From the NCBI RefSeq assembly GCF_009176305.1, contig NZ_BLAJ01000002.1:1074300-1138299 (forward strand): a DNA stretch of 64,000 nt, given 5' to 3'. Under the pieces are notes generated by a model, which saw nothing but the letters and a program-made list of their open reading frames with translations, was not told the origin of the DNA and searched no databases. Within the stretch, counting starts at the first letter, position 1. Each line of letters begins with the position of its first letter. Position numbers and translations under genes: made by a program. Shown in pieces: positions 39,724 to 49,041 of this stretch. The stretch comes from Martinezella dioscoreae. GTDB lineage: Bacteria > Pseudomonadota > Alphaproteobacteria > Rhizobiales > Rhizobiaceae.

Positions 39724-41334
39724 ATGAGCGGTGCAGGCGCAGCGGCGGGCGGAAGAGAAGCATCATCCGCGCAAGTCACGAATCCCTGGCTGATAGCCAT
39801 GGTGGTGTCGCTGGCAACCTTCATGGAAGTGCTCGACACCACGATTGCCAACGTGGCGCTGCGCTACATTTCAGGCGGCCTTGCCGTCAGCTCCGACGAA
39901 GCCTCCTGGGTGGTCACGACCTATCTCGTTTCCAACGCCATCGTGCTGGTTGCCAGCAGCTATTTCGCCGAACGGTTCGGACGCCGTCGGTTCTATCTCC
40001 TATGCCTGGTGACATTCACGATCGCTTCCGTTCTGTGCGGTCTATCGTGGAATCTCCAGGCGCTGTTGATTTTCCGCGTTATACAGGGTTTTGCCGGCGG
40101 CGGCATGGTGCCGACCTCACAGGCGATCCTTGCCGATGCCTTCCCGCCGGCAAAACGTGGTCAGGCTTTTGCGCTCTTCGGTGTCGCCGTGGTCGTCGCG
40201 CCGGTCATCGGACCGACCTTAGGCGGTTATCTCTCCGACAACCTCTCCTGGCACTGGTGCTTCCTCATCAATGGTCCCGTCGGCATATTCGCCTTCGTGC
40301 TCGTCTATGTGCTGTTGACGGAGACTCCGAAAACGAGGAATATGCGCGAGGAATTCCGCCGGAAGGGCGTGCGTTTCGATCTCATCGGCTTTCTGCTGGT
40401 GGCAACCTTTCTCGGCTCTCTGGAACTCATCCTGGATCGGGGGCAGACCGATGACTGGTTCGGCTCCGACTTCATCATCGTCATGGTAGTCATATGCATT
40501 CTCGCCTTCCTGGCGGCCATACCGTGGGTTCTGACCAAGGCTAACCCGATCATCGACGGGTGGCTGCTCGGCACCCGGCAATTCGGTTCCTGTTTCATCG
40601 TGATGATGGCAACCGGCGCAATCCTGATTGCGACGACGCAGTTCATCCCTGAGGTCGTGCAGCAGAACTACGGATATACGGCGACCTGGGCTGGGCTCGC
40701 ACTTTCGCCAGGCGGGCTTGTGACCATGGTCATGATGTTCGTTGCCGGCCGGGTGAATTCCCTGGTTCAGCCGAAGTATCTGATCGCCATAGGTGCGGCG
40801 ATCATTGCGATGTCCATGTGGCAGCTGACGCGGCTCTATCCCGGCCTGAACTTCGGCTTCTTCGTCTGGTCTCGTCTCTATATCGGGCTCGGCCTGCCGC
40901 TGATCTTCATCCCCATCACCTCTGCCTCCTACTACGGTTTGAGGCCTGAACAGACCAATCAGGCGTCGGCCATGATCAATGCTGCGCGCAACATCGGCGG
41001 CTCCATCGGCGTTTGTATCGCGTCAAATGTCCTGGCGCATCGGGAGCAGTGGCACCAGAGCCGCCTGGTGGAGCATGTCACGCCTCCCTCACCGGCCTAT
41101 CAGGAGACACTGCGAACCATGACGCGTTATTTTGCCGAGAAAGGTGCAACCATGGCGGATGCCCAGGCGCAGGCGACGGCCTGGATAGGGCAGCAGGTGC
41201 AGACCCAGGCGAGCTTCCTCGCCTATATCGATGTATTCCATGTGCTGATGCTGGTCGTGCTCTGCGCCATTCCGCTTGCGCTGATCCTGAGCAATGTCGA
41301 TCTCAAGGAGGGTGGCGGCGGCGGCATACATTGA
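39724..41334 (+). CDS. EmrB-type multidrug exporter (MFS, DHA2 14-TM)
   Basis: A 536-residue, 14-helix MFS protein. LATFMEVLDTTIANVALRYISG near residues 36-57 (given as the family marker LDTTIANVAL) and FAERFGRRRFYLL near 84 are DHA2 hallmarks. It starts 5 bases after the EmrA-like gene, so both form a two-gene operon for a proton-driven tripartite pump exporting hydrophobic toxins. No adjacent MarR or TetR gene is visible, and substrates are unknown. Confidence 0.9.
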   Translation: MSGAGAAAGGREASSAQVTNPWLIAMVVSLATFMEVLDTTIANVALRYISGGLAVSSDEASWVVTTYLVSNAIVLVASSYFAERFGRRRFYLLCLVTFTIASVLCGLSWNLQALLIFRVIQGFAGGGMVPTSQAILADAFPPAKRGQAFALFGVAVVVAPVIGPTLGGYLSDNLSWHWCFLINGPVGIFAFVLVYVLLTETPKTRNMREEFRRKGVRFDLIGFLLVATFLGSLELILDRGQTDDWFGSDFIIVMVVICILAFLAAIPWVLTKANPIIDGWLLGTRQFGSCFIVMMATGAILIATTQFIPEVVQQNYGYTATWAGLALSPGGLVTMVMMFVAGRVNSLVQPKYLIAIGAAIIAMSMWQLTRLYPGLNFGFFVWSRLYIGLGLPLIFIPITSASYYGLRPEQTNQASAMINAARNIGGSIGVCIASNVLAHREQWHQSRLVEHVTPPSPAYQETLRTMTRYFAEKGATMADAQAQATAWIGQQVQTQASFLAYIDVFHVLMLVVLCAIPLALILSNVDLKEGGGGGIH

Positions 41335-41377
41335 GTACTGTAACGATCGATCCTCCCGCAGGTGGACGGTTGGCTCA

Positions 41378-41611
41378 TTAGGTCATTCGCCGCAACAATG
41401 CGATGAGGGCGTCAGTGTTGTCATGGGTCTCAAGCGAGAGCAAATGCTTGTCCGCGAGCTCAGCAATCGCCAAGGCGACTTCACGCTCCGACCATCCCGC
41501 CAGGATCGCGGCACTCAGCAACTCTCGAAAAGCGGCTTGCAGCGCGTCCTGGCAGCGGATGTCCCGGTCGGGATCATCATCGGTCACGAATGGTCGTGCG
41601 ATATCGGGCAT
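41378..41611 (-). CDS. Small conserved-looking protein of unknown function
   Basis: A 77-residue acidic, helical protein: LQAAFRELLSAAILAGWSEREVALAIAELADKHLLSL is a run of amphipathic helices with the composition of a real protein, and the gene fits the gap after the EmrB gene on the opposite strand. No domain is recognised. Confidence rests on composition and position only. Confidence 0.5.
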   Translation of the reverse strand: MPDIARPFVTDDDPDRDIRCQDALQAAFRELLSAAILAGWSEREVALAIAELADKHLLSLETHDNTDALIALLRRMT

Positions 41612-41954
41612 AGGTAAAAGGTGAACTGATTTGCGGGTTTTGGCAATCTATTGCGTTCAATCGCTCTCGATTGCGCCCTCTTTGCGTCGTGAGAGGCGTA
41701 ACAGCCGGTCAAAATGAACGGTGATCCGCGGGGTTTAACGGCTCGACGCTGTGCTCTCCTCTGAGCAGGCGTAGTCTCAACAGGCGTTCGATCTCGTCAT
41801 TGGAACCTGCATCTGCACCCATCCACCGATTTTGGTCGCTGCTGATTTTTTCCGCATCCGGGGAAAGAAAAAGAAAGCTGTTTCTTAAATAACTTAAAAT
41901 CTATGTTTTTTATAGACTATAGCGCTCCATGATTGGCATTGGGCGCAAACATGG
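41612..41954. other. Intergenic region, 343 bases
   Basis: Lies between the small leftward gene and the S-cysteine-type block. The last 70 bases are AT-rich and contain the TATAGACTATA palindrome and probably the block's promoter. Nothing is recognised in the rest. Confidence 0.5.
41907..41921. promoter_or_regulatory. TATAGACTATA palindrome at the S-cysteine-type block
   Basis: TTTTTATAGACTATA, identical over 15 bases to the element at 37213-37227. Its centre is about 40 bases before the first start codon, so it could overlap the -10 region. That fits a repressor site, or a simple promoter element. Confidence 0.45.
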
Positions 41955-42956
41955 ATGAACGGCATGACTTATCTTCTCAGTCTTCTTGACAAGAGCCCGA
42001 TCGAACAGGGGCTTAGCGCCACCGATGCGCTCGGTGCCACGGCTCGCTTGGCCATCCGGGCCGAGGAACTCGGCTATCATCGCTTCTGGGTTGCCGAGCA
42101 TCACAATATGGCGAACCTCGCAAGTTCGGCTCCGGAAGTCCTGATCGCTCATCTTCTTGCCCGGACTTCGAGGATCCGTGTCGGTTCCGGCGGCGTCATG
42201 CTGCAGCATTACAGCGCCTATAAGGTCGCAGAAACTTTCAATCTCCTGGCGTCGCTGGCGCCGGGACGCGTCGATCTGGGTGTAGGCAAGGCGCCGGGCG
42301 GTTTCCCGCTCTCCACCCGCGCATTGCAGCGTGCCTTCGATCCTGAGAAGAAGCCGGACTTCGCCGAGCAGCTTTCCGACATCAACACCTATCTCGCGGC
42401 CGACCCTCATTCCGTTGGCGCGCTGGCGACGCCTTTTCCGCCGCGTGCGCCGGAGCGCTTCCTCCTTGGCGCCAGCGTGGAGAGCGCGAAGCTCGCCGCG
42501 GAGAAGGGCTGGCGGCTGGTGTTTGCCGGCCATCTGAACGGCGATCCGGAAAATCTGCGCAATACCTTCGAGGCCTACGGGAATGCGACGGGCGGCAAGG
42601 TGCCGATCCTGGCGCTCGCAGCCTTTGCTGCCGAAAGCGAAGCCCATGCCCGTGAGCGCGTTGGGCAACTGCGCATCGTCAAGCTCTTCCTGCCCAACGG
42701 CCAGAGCGTCAATGTCGGCACGCAGGAGCAGGCGGCGGAATTTGCGCGGCAGGCCGGCTTCTCGGAGTTCCGGACCGAAGAGAAGGTGCCGAGCGTGTTG
42801 CATGGCACTGCGACGCAGATCCGCGACGAGCTTGACGCACTCCATCGCCGCTACGGCGTCGAGGAGTTCGTGCTCGACACGCCGGCGCTGACGGCGGCCG
42901 AACGCCTCAACTCCATAGAATTGCTCGCCAAAGAGCGCCTTTCCCTCGTTGCCTGA
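41955..42956 (+). CDS. LLM-class monooxygenase of the MsnO8/YtmO type
   Basis: A 333-residue luciferase-like enzyme with the YtmO/CmoO-type N-terminus (LSLLDKSPIEQGLSATDAL), the AEELGYHRFWVAEHHNM segment near residue 36, IRVGSGGVMLQHYSAYKVAE near 78 and LGVGKAPGGFPLSTRALQ near 112. In Bacillus, homologues act in S-alkyl-cysteine salvage. It is the first gene of a large rightward block; an ATG three codons downstream (41964) is an alternative start. The exact reaction is inferred from the block as a whole. Confidence 0.85.
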   Translation: MNGMTYLLSLLDKSPIEQGLSATDALGATARLAIRAEELGYHRFWVAEHHNMANLASSAPEVLIAHLLARTSRIRVGSGGVMLQHYSAYKVAETFNLLASLAPGRVDLGVGKAPGGFPLSTRALQRAFDPEKKPDFAEQLSDINTYLAADPHSVGALATPFPPRAPERFLLGASVESAKLAAEKGWRLVFAGHLNGDPENLRNTFEAYGNATGGKVPILALAAFAAESEAHARERVGQLRIVKLFLPNGQSVNVGTQEQAAEFARQAGFSEFRTEEKVPSVLHGTATQIRDELDALHRRYGVEEFVLDTPALTAAERLNSIELLAKERLSLVA

Positions 42957-42980
42957 ACGGCCTGTCCCAGGAGGATCATC

Positions 42981-44330
42981 ATGGCTCAAAAACACGTTAC
43001 CTTCGGTATCATGCTGCAGGGCCCCGGCGGCCACATGAATGCCTGGAAGCATCCGAGCGTTCCGGCCGATGCAAGCACCAATCTGAACTTCTTCGTCAAG
43101 ACGGCCCGCAAGGCCGAAGAGGCCGGTATCGCCTTCGCTTTCGTCGCGGACGGACTCTATATCAACGAGCAATCGATCCCGCATTTCCTCAACCGCTTCG
43201 AGCCGCTGACGATCCTCTCGGCGCTTGCCGCCTTTACCACGAAGCTCGGCCTGGTGGGTACGGTTTCGACATCCTATAGCGATCCCTTCACCATCGCCCG
43301 GCAATTTGCCTCGCTCGATCTCATCAGCGGGGGCCGCGCCGGCTGGAATGCCGTGACGTCTCCGCTCGAAGGCTCTGGCCGCAACTATAGCCGCGAACAT
43401 CCCGAGCACGAGCTGCGATACGAGATTGCCGACGAGTATCTCGATGCGATCAAGGGGTTATGGGATTCCTGGGATGACGATGCCTTCGTGCGCGACCGTG
43501 AGACCGGCGTCTATGCCGACAAATCCAAGCTACACCGCCTGAACCACAAAGGCCGGTTCTTCCGCATCGAAGGCCCCCTCAATATCGGCCGCTCCAAGCA
43601 GGGGCAGCCGGTGGTGTTCCAGGCCGGTGCTTCCGATTCCGGTATCCGGCTAGCGGGCAAGCACGCCGATGCCGTCTTCACCAATGGCGGACCGCTGGAA
43701 GACGCGAAGACCTTCTATAAGCAGGTAAAGCAGAGCGCGATCGCACATGGCCGCAGTGCCGCGGATGTCGGCATCTTCCCGGGCATCGGGCCGATCGTCG
43801 GCGCGACGCAGGAGGAGGCGGAGGCCAAGTACCAGGCGATCCGCAATCTCGTCACCATCGAGGAGGCGCTGGCCTATCTCGGCCGCTTCTTCGATCACCA
43901 CGATTTCAGCGCCTATCCCCTGGATGAGCCGTTCCCCGATCTCGGCGATATCGGCCGCAACAACTTCCGTGCCACGACCGACCGCATCAAGAAAACCGCG
44001 CGAGAGAAGGGGCTCACCTTGCGTGAGGTGGCGCTCGATGCTGCCACGCCGCGAACCTCCTTCATCGGCACGGCCGAGCACATCGCCAATGAGATCATCC
44101 GCTGGGTGGATGAAGAAGGCGCGGATGGCTTCATCCTCGGTTTCCCGGTGATCGGTGAAGGCTTCGACGATTTCTCCAGGCATGTCCTGCCGATCCTGAC
44201 CGAGCACGGCTATTTCGACCCGGCGTTGAAGGGGGAGACGCTGCGAGATCATCTGGGCTTGCCGTATCGCGAGAGCCGTTACGCGACAGAGGCTTCGAAC
44301 ATTACACCCGCAAAGGCCGTCGGCGCCTGA
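42981..44330 (+). CDS. NtaA/SnaA/DszA-family FMN-dependent monooxygenase (YtnJ/CmoJ-like)
   Basis: A 449-residue flavin monooxygenase of the NtaA/DmoA group: FGIMLQGPGGHMNAWKHP at the N-terminus, VSTSYSDPFTIARQFASLDLI near 92 (in parts), GRAGWNAVTSPLEGSGRNYSR near 117 and PVVFQAGASDSGIRLAGKHADAVFT near 211. CmoJ-type members cleave the C-S bond of N-acetyl-S-alkyl-cysteines oxidatively, whereas DszA and DmoA act on sulfones and dimethylsulfide. AGGAGG precedes the start and the gap to the previous gene is 24 bases. The acyl-cysteine substrate is inferred from the neighbouring acetyltransferase and deacylase. Confidence 0.87.
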   Translation: MAQKHVTFGIMLQGPGGHMNAWKHPSVPADASTNLNFFVKTARKAEEAGIAFAFVADGLYINEQSIPHFLNRFEPLTILSALAAFTTKLGLVGTVSTSYSDPFTIARQFASLDLISGGRAGWNAVTSPLEGSGRNYSREHPEHELRYEIADEYLDAIKGLWDSWDDDAFVRDRETGVYADKSKLHRLNHKGRFFRIEGPLNIGRSKQGQPVVFQAGASDSGIRLAGKHADAVFTNGGPLEDAKTFYKQVKQSAIAHGRSAADVGIFPGIGPIVGATQEEAEAKYQAIRNLVTIEEALAYLGRFFDHHDFSAYPLDEPFPDLGDIGRNNFRATTDRIKKTAREKGLTLREVALDAATPRTSFIGTAEHIANEIIRWVDEEGADGFILGFPVIGEGFDDFSRHVLPILTEHGYFDPALKGETLRDHLGLPYRESRYATEASNITPAKAVGA

Positions 44331-44345
44331 GCCAGGACGATCATC

Positions 44346-45545
44346 ATGAACGCTATCATCAAGCCCGCTTCGGTCACCGATCAAATCGAAACAGGGATTG
44401 TCGCCTACCTCGACGAGATCATCGCGCTGAGACATGACCTGCATCAATATCCCGAACTCGCCTTTCAGGAGCACCGCACATCCAAGAAGGTCGCTTCGTT
44501 GCTTGCCGACTGGGGTTACGAGGTAGCAACGGGCATAGCCGGGACCGGCGTGGTCGCAACCCTTAAGCGGGGCGATGGGCAGCGCAGCCTGGGCATCCGT
44601 GCCGATATGGATGCGCTGCCCATTGAAGAAGCAACCGGGCTTGACTATGCCAGCAGCAATCCCGGCGTCATGCACGCCTGCGGCCACGACGGACATACAT
44701 CGATCCTGCTCGCTGCTGCTCGTTACCTTGCAGAAAGCGCCAATTTCAGCGGCACGCTGCGGTTGATCTTCCAGCCGGCCGAGGAAATTGGCGCCGGCGC
44801 GCGCAAGATGCTCTCGGAAGGACTTTTCGATCGGTTTCCGGTCGATGCGGTCTTCGGACTGCACAATTGGCCCGGCGTGCCGACGGGGCAGTTCGGTTTT
44901 GTTGCCGGCCCGGCGATGGCTTCCGTCGACAAGGCGGTCATCAACATCGTCGGAAAGGGCGGACATGGTGCCGAGCCGCATCGTGCCGTTGATCCGGTGT
45001 TGGCTTCGGCTTCATTCATTACTGCTCTGCAAAGCGTCGTCTCGCGCAATATCGATCCTCAGGAAATGGCGGTCGCAACGGTCGGCTCCATTCATGCCGG
45101 TTCGGCTTCGAACGTCATCCCGGAAAGCGTGGAGATGAAGCTGACCATGCGCGCCTACAATGAGACCGTCCGAGCCAGATTGCAGGAGCGAATTCCCGCA
45201 CTGGCGCGCGCGCAGGCGGAGAGCTTCGGCGCTGTGGCTGAAGTCGATTACCGTCTCGGTTTTCCTGCACTCGTCAATCATGCCGAAGAGACAGAATTCG
45301 CCCGCAATGTTGCCATGCAGGCGCTTGGAAGTGCTGCCGTCGAGGCGGATTTCCGGCCGCGGACGGCGAGCGAAGACTTTGCTTTCCTGCTGCAGGCCAA
45401 GCCCGGGAGCTACCTCTTTGTCGGCAATGGCGACAGCGCACCGCTGCATAGCGCCCGCTACGATTTCAACGACGCCATCATCGCGCCGGCAGCCCGCTAC
45501 TGGGTGCGGCTCGCCGAAGCTTTCCTCGCGAATGACAACGGGTGA
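44346..45545 (+). CDS. M20-family amidohydrolase, probable N-acyl-cysteine deacylase
   Basis: A 399-residue M20D metallopeptidase-fold amidohydrolase (hippuricase/AmaA group). RADMDALPIEEATGLDYAS near residue 80 and HACGHDGHTSILLAAA near 110 carry the metal ligands; a dimerisation insert (GKGGHGAEPHRAVDP) follows. Bacillus counterparts in the ytm and yxe operons (YtnL/SndA, YxeP) remove the N-acetyl group at the end of S-alkyl-cysteine salvage. It lies 15 bases after the NtaA-type gene and ends at the acetyltransferase start. Confidence 0.87.
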   Translation: MNAIIKPASVTDQIETGIVAYLDEIIALRHDLHQYPELAFQEHRTSKKVASLLADWGYEVATGIAGTGVVATLKRGDGQRSLGIRADMDALPIEEATGLDYASSNPGVMHACGHDGHTSILLAAARYLAESANFSGTLRLIFQPAEEIGAGARKMLSEGLFDRFPVDAVFGLHNWPGVPTGQFGFVAGPAMASVDKAVINIVGKGGHGAEPHRAVDPVLASASFITALQSVVSRNIDPQEMAVATVGSIHAGSASNVIPESVEMKLTMRAYNETVRARLQERIPALARAQAESFGAVAEVDYRLGFPALVNHAEETEFARNVAMQALGSAAVEADFRPRTASEDFAFLLQAKPGSYLFVGNGDSAPLHSARYDFNDAIIAPAARYWVRLAEAFLANDNG

Positions 45546-45553
45546 CGAACGAC

Positions 45554-46102
45554 ATGAGCGACACGTTTCTTTATACGACCACATTGGACCCGCGCGCCAA
45601 GCCGCTGATCGACGAGCTGATCCATGAGTATGACAGCCGGTACGGCAACTATTTCAATGCTGAAGGGGCGATTGCCGAACTCAACCGCTATCCGCCGGAG
45701 GCCTTTGCGCCGCCGCATGGCAATTTTCTGCTCCTGCTCCGAAACGGGGAGACGATCGGCGGTGGCGCTTTCAAGCACTATGACGACCAAACCGCCGAAT
45801 TCAAACGGATTTGGACGCGGCACGATCTTCGTCGTCAGGGATTGGCGCGTAGGCTTCTGGTCGAACTGGAGGCCCAGGCGGCGCGACAGGGCTATCGTCG
45901 CATCTACCTGACTACTGGCTTTCGCCAACCCGAGGCGGTCGGTCTTTATCTCAACAACGGCTACACAGCCCTGTTCGATACCTCCGTCGATCCGGAAGTC
46001 TACAAGAGCCTGCCTTTCGAGAAGGATATCAGCCATTTGGCTCTGGCCTATATCGCCGAAACCTCGGGCTCGCAGCAGCGCTTGGCGGCCGCCGGCCGGT
46101 AA
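45554..46102 (+). CDS. GNAT N-acetyltransferase
   Basis: A 182-residue GNAT protein. The acetyl-CoA-binding part is LRRQGLARRLLVELEAQAARQGYRRIYLTTG near residues 95-125 (read in parts), with the Q/RxxGxG/A pattern at RRQGLA, and PEAVGLYLNNGY closes the domain. It would N-acetylate the amino group of S-substituted cysteine before oxidative cleavage, as SnaA/YtmI does in Bacillus. A GTG at 45542 overlaps the preceding stop and is an alternative start that would couple translation. Substrate is inferred. Confidence 0.8.
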   Translation: MSDTFLYTTTLDPRAKPLIDELIHEYDSRYGNYFNAEGAIAELNRYPPEAFAPPHGNFLLLLRNGETIGGGAFKHYDDQTAEFKRIWTRHDLRRQGLARRLLVELEAQAARQGYRRIYLTTGFRQPEAVGLYLNNGYTALFDTSVDPEVYKSLPFEKDISHLALAYIAETSGSQQRLAAAGR

Positions 46103-46141
46103 CGCATGGCGGATCAACGACAATCATAAGGGGTAAGCATC

Positions 46142-47926
46142 ATGGCGCTGACGACGGATTTTGCAGGTGTCGATCGAGATACTGGAGCCGCCGAGACGAA
46201 GACTGACTATTCGCGTTACCGCATCGTGCCCGCGAGGCACCCTGGACGTGCGGCGGGCACGATCTTTGCCGCGCTTGTCATTGCGATCGTCCTCTATTCC
46301 ACCTTTACCAATCCGCGCTGGGGCTGGGGTGTCTTCGCCGAGTGGTTCTTCGCGGAGCCGGTGCTGGTTGGCCTTGGCAGGACGTTGCTGCTGACAGCGC
46401 TTGCGGCGGTGTCGGGTTCTATCCTCGGAACGGCCTTGGCGCTGGCGCGCGTATCAAAGTCGCCGCTGCTTGCGAGCCTTTCCTGGGGCTATATCTGGCT
46501 GTTGCGTTCGATCCCGATGATCGTGCTGTTGCTGGTTCTCAACAATCTCGGCTATCTATATGAAACCATTACCATAGGCATTCCGTTCACCGACAAGGTT
46601 CTGTTCGATTATCCGACCACACAGCTGCTGACGCCGTTTGCCGCGGCCTTTCTCGGACTGACGCTAAACCAATCTGCTTTCTTTGCTGAAATCGTGCGTG
46701 GCGGCATTCTGTCGGTCGATCAAGGTCAGTTGGAAGCGGCTGCATCCCTCGGCCTGTCTCGCCGCCGCCAGGCGTTCCGCATCGTCCTGCCGCAGGCGAT
46801 GCGCTCCATCCTGCCCACTGGCTTCAACGAGATCATCGGCCTCGCGAAGAGCACCTCCATGGTCTATGTGCTCGCCCTGCCGGAGCTCTTCTACACGGTA
46901 CAGGTCATCTATCGCCGCAATCTGGAAGTCATTCCGCTCCTGATGGTGGCGACCGTCTGGTATCTCGTCATCATGACGGTGCTGTCGATCGCGCAGCACT
47001 ATATTGAGCGCTATTTCTCCAAGGGTGCGGTGCGCAATCCGACGCCTTTGCCATTCCAGGCATTCTTCCGCCGCTTCCAGCGGCCGCTGCCTGCTGCGGC
47101 GGCAGACACCAGATCGGACACCGCGACACTCGCCACTTTTCGCAGCGTAACGGATCTTCGTGCCAAGGGTGGTGCTGTGCGCATCCACGGCATTTCGAAG
47201 AGCTTCGGCACGCTGAAGGTCCTGGACGATATCGAGCTCAACCTGCCGGCCGGCAGCGTCACAGCCATTATCGGCCCGTCGGGCTCGGGAAAATCGACGC
47301 TGCTGCGCGCCATCAATCATCTGGAGCGCGTCGACAGTGGCTTCATTTCCGTCGACGGCGAGCTTGTCGGTTACACACAGAAGGGCGAGGTGCTCTACGA
47401 GCTCAAGGAAAAGGACATTCTGAAGCGCCGGACCGACATCGGTATGGTCTTTCAGAACTTTAACTTGTTCCCGCATCTCACTGTTTTGGAAAATATTATC
47501 GAGGCACCGATCCAGGTGCGCGGGGTGAGCCGCGACGAAGCGACCGCCTTTGCGCAGGAGCTTCTCGCCCGGGTGGGTCTCAGCGACAAGATCGACGCCT
47601 ATCCCCGCCAGCTCTCCGGTGGCCAGCAGCAGCGTGTCGCCATCGCTCGCGCGCTGGCACTGCGGCCGAAGGTTCTTCTCTTCGACGAGCCGACCTCCGC
47701 ACTCGATCCTGAGCTCGTCGGCGAAGTGCTCGATGTGATCAAGGAGCTTGCCCGCACCGGCACGACGCTCGTCATCGTCACCCACGAGATTGGCTTTGCC
47801 CGCGAGGTCGCCGATAGCATCGTCTTTATGGAGGGCGGCCACGTTATCGAAGCCGGCTCGCCAACGCAGATCCTCAACGATGCGAGACATCCGCGCACGC
47901 GCGCTTTTCTCGCCAAGGTTCTCTAG
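46142..47926 (+). CDS. Fused ABC permease and ATPase for polar amino acids
   Basis: A 594-residue fusion. Residues about 20-300 are a HisM/TcyL-type permease with several transmembrane helices and the loop LEAAASLGLSRRRQAFRIVLPQA near 198-218. Residues about 340-594 are a GlnQ/TcyN-type ATPase, with Walker A GPSGSGKSTLL near 378, LSGGQQQRVAIARAL near 487 and LFDEPTSALDPE near 510. In most bacteria these are separate genes. With the binding proteins encoded next it should import cystine-like or S-substituted amino acids. AGGGG precedes the ATG. Confidence 0.92.
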   Translation: MALTTDFAGVDRDTGAAETKTDYSRYRIVPARHPGRAAGTIFAALVIAIVLYSTFTNPRWGWGVFAEWFFAEPVLVGLGRTLLLTALAAVSGSILGTALALARVSKSPLLASLSWGYIWLLRSIPMIVLLLVLNNLGYLYETITIGIPFTDKVLFDYPTTQLLTPFAAAFLGLTLNQSAFFAEIVRGGILSVDQGQLEAAASLGLSRRRQAFRIVLPQAMRSILPTGFNEIIGLAKSTSMVYVLALPELFYTVQVIYRRNLEVIPLLMVATVWYLVIMTVLSIAQHYIERYFSKGAVRNPTPLPFQAFFRRFQRPLPAAAADTRSDTATLATFRSVTDLRAKGGAVRIHGISKSFGTLKVLDDIELNLPAGSVTAIIGPSGSGKSTLLRAINHLERVDSGFISVDGELVGYTQKGEVLYELKEKDILKRRTDIGMVFQNFNLFPHLTVLENIIEAPIQVRGVSRDEATAFAQELLARVGLSDKIDAYPRQLSGGQQQRVAIARALALRPKVLLFDEPTSALDPELVGEVLDVIKELARTGTTLVIVTHEIGFAREVADSIVFMEGGHVIEAGSPTQILNDARHPRTRAFLAKVL

Positions 47927-48019
47927 CAGTCGCAGGTAGGCATTCGACGCTCTGACGCAACGGGTGTCCTGATCATTGTAACAACAATAACAACTTAGAA
48001 TTGAAAAAGGAGAAGGGAA

Positions 48020-48964
48020 ATGGCATTCATTGAGAGAGCAAAATATATCGTTGCCGGCGTGCTGACGGTGGCAGCGATGAGTGGGACGCCGACGATTGCG
48101 GCCGAAAAGTTCAACCTGAGCCCGGATACTTCCAATCGCGTTCGCGCCCAGAAGGACGAGGCAGCAATCAAGGCGATTGCGCCGGGCTTCAAGTTCGTCA
48201 ATCCCGGCAAGTTCACGGTCGCAATCAACCCATGGGATCCGCCGATCGCCACCTATGCGACCGACGCCAAGACTGTCGTAGGCGCTGATCCGGATATCGC
48301 GCAACTGCTTGCAGACTCCCTCGGCCTGCAGCTCGAGCTGGTGCCGGTCGCCTGGGAGGATTGGCCGCTCGGCGTCTCCTCCGGGAAATATGATGCCGTC
48401 ATTTCCAACGTGACGGTCACGGAAGAGCGCAAGCTGAAGTTCGATTTCTCGACCTATCGCAGGGACGTGCTCGGCTTCTACGTGAAGGCCGACAGCAAGA
48501 TCACCTCGATCAAGGAGCCGAAGGATGTCGCAGGTCTCAAGGTGATCACCGGCGCTGGCACCAATCAGGAGAAGATTATTCTCGAATGGGACCGGCAGAA
48601 TGTGGCAGCCGGCCTGAAGCCTATCGAGGTGCAATATTACGACGACCGCGCCGCCGCCGATCTTGCTTTGCAGTCCGGCCGTGCCGATGTCGAGTTCAAT
48701 CCGAATGCGACACAGGCCTATAAGGCCGCCATCAACGGCACTAGGAAGCTTGTGGGAACCGTCTCGGGCGGTTGGCCGCTGACGGCCGAAATCGCCGTGA
48801 CGACGAAAAAAGGCGCTGGCCTTGCCGATGCCGTCACGCTCGCGCTCAACGATCTGATCAAGAACGGCAAGTATGGCGAAGTGCTGAAGCGCTGGAGCCT
48901 CACTGCCGAAGCGGTCGATCAATCCAAGACCAACCCTGCGGGCCTGCCGAAGAGCGGTTCGTAA
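48020..48964 (+). CDS. Amino-acid-type ABC solute-binding protein 1
   Basis: A 314-residue family-3 binding protein with a signal peptide ending near PTIAA-EK. Markers are FTVAINPWDPPIATYATDA near 75 and KYDAVISNVTVTEERKLKFDFS near 130 (in parts). It is closely similar along its length to the next gene product, including the RNRVRAQKDEAAIKAI-type mature start and a C-terminal TNPAGLPK. It delivers ligand to the fused permease-ATPase. AGGAG stands before the start. Confidence 0.87.
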   Translation: MAFIERAKYIVAGVLTVAAMSGTPTIAAEKFNLSPDTSNRVRAQKDEAAIKAIAPGFKFVNPGKFTVAINPWDPPIATYATDAKTVVGADPDIAQLLADSLGLQLELVPVAWEDWPLGVSSGKYDAVISNVTVTEERKLKFDFSTYRRDVLGFYVKADSKITSIKEPKDVAGLKVITGAGTNQEKIILEWDRQNVAAGLKPIEVQYYDDRAAADLALQSGRADVEFNPNATQAYKAAINGTRKLVGTVSGGWPLTAEIAVTTKKGAGLADAVTLALNDLIKNGKYGEVLKRWSLTAEAVDQSKTNPAGLPKSGS

Positions 48965-48974
48965 TGTTGGTCGG

Positions 48975-49009
48975 GCGGACCGGCGTCAGTGGGGCTCACG
49001 CCGGTCCGC
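48975..49009 (+). terminator. Intercistronic hairpin between the two binding-protein genes
   Basis: GCGGACCGGCGT (48975-48986) pairs perfectly with ACGCCGGTCCGC (48998-49009) around an 11-base loop. There is no T-run, so it more likely protects the upstream mRNA end or partly attenuates, giving unequal amounts of the two binding proteins. Confidence 0.6.
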
Positions 49010-49041
49010 TCCCATCCATCTCAAATGGAGAGACAGGTTCC

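Noticed and set aside
41910..43409. A 499-codon minus-strand frame opposite the two monooxygenases
   Set aside because: Both plus-strand genes have strong ribosome sites and family motifs; the antisense product has none.
46664..48922. A 752-codon open frame on the minus strand
   Set aside because: It lies opposite the fused transporter and first binding-protein genes, which carry clear motifs. It has no domain of its own, as expected for antisense frames in GC-rich DNA.
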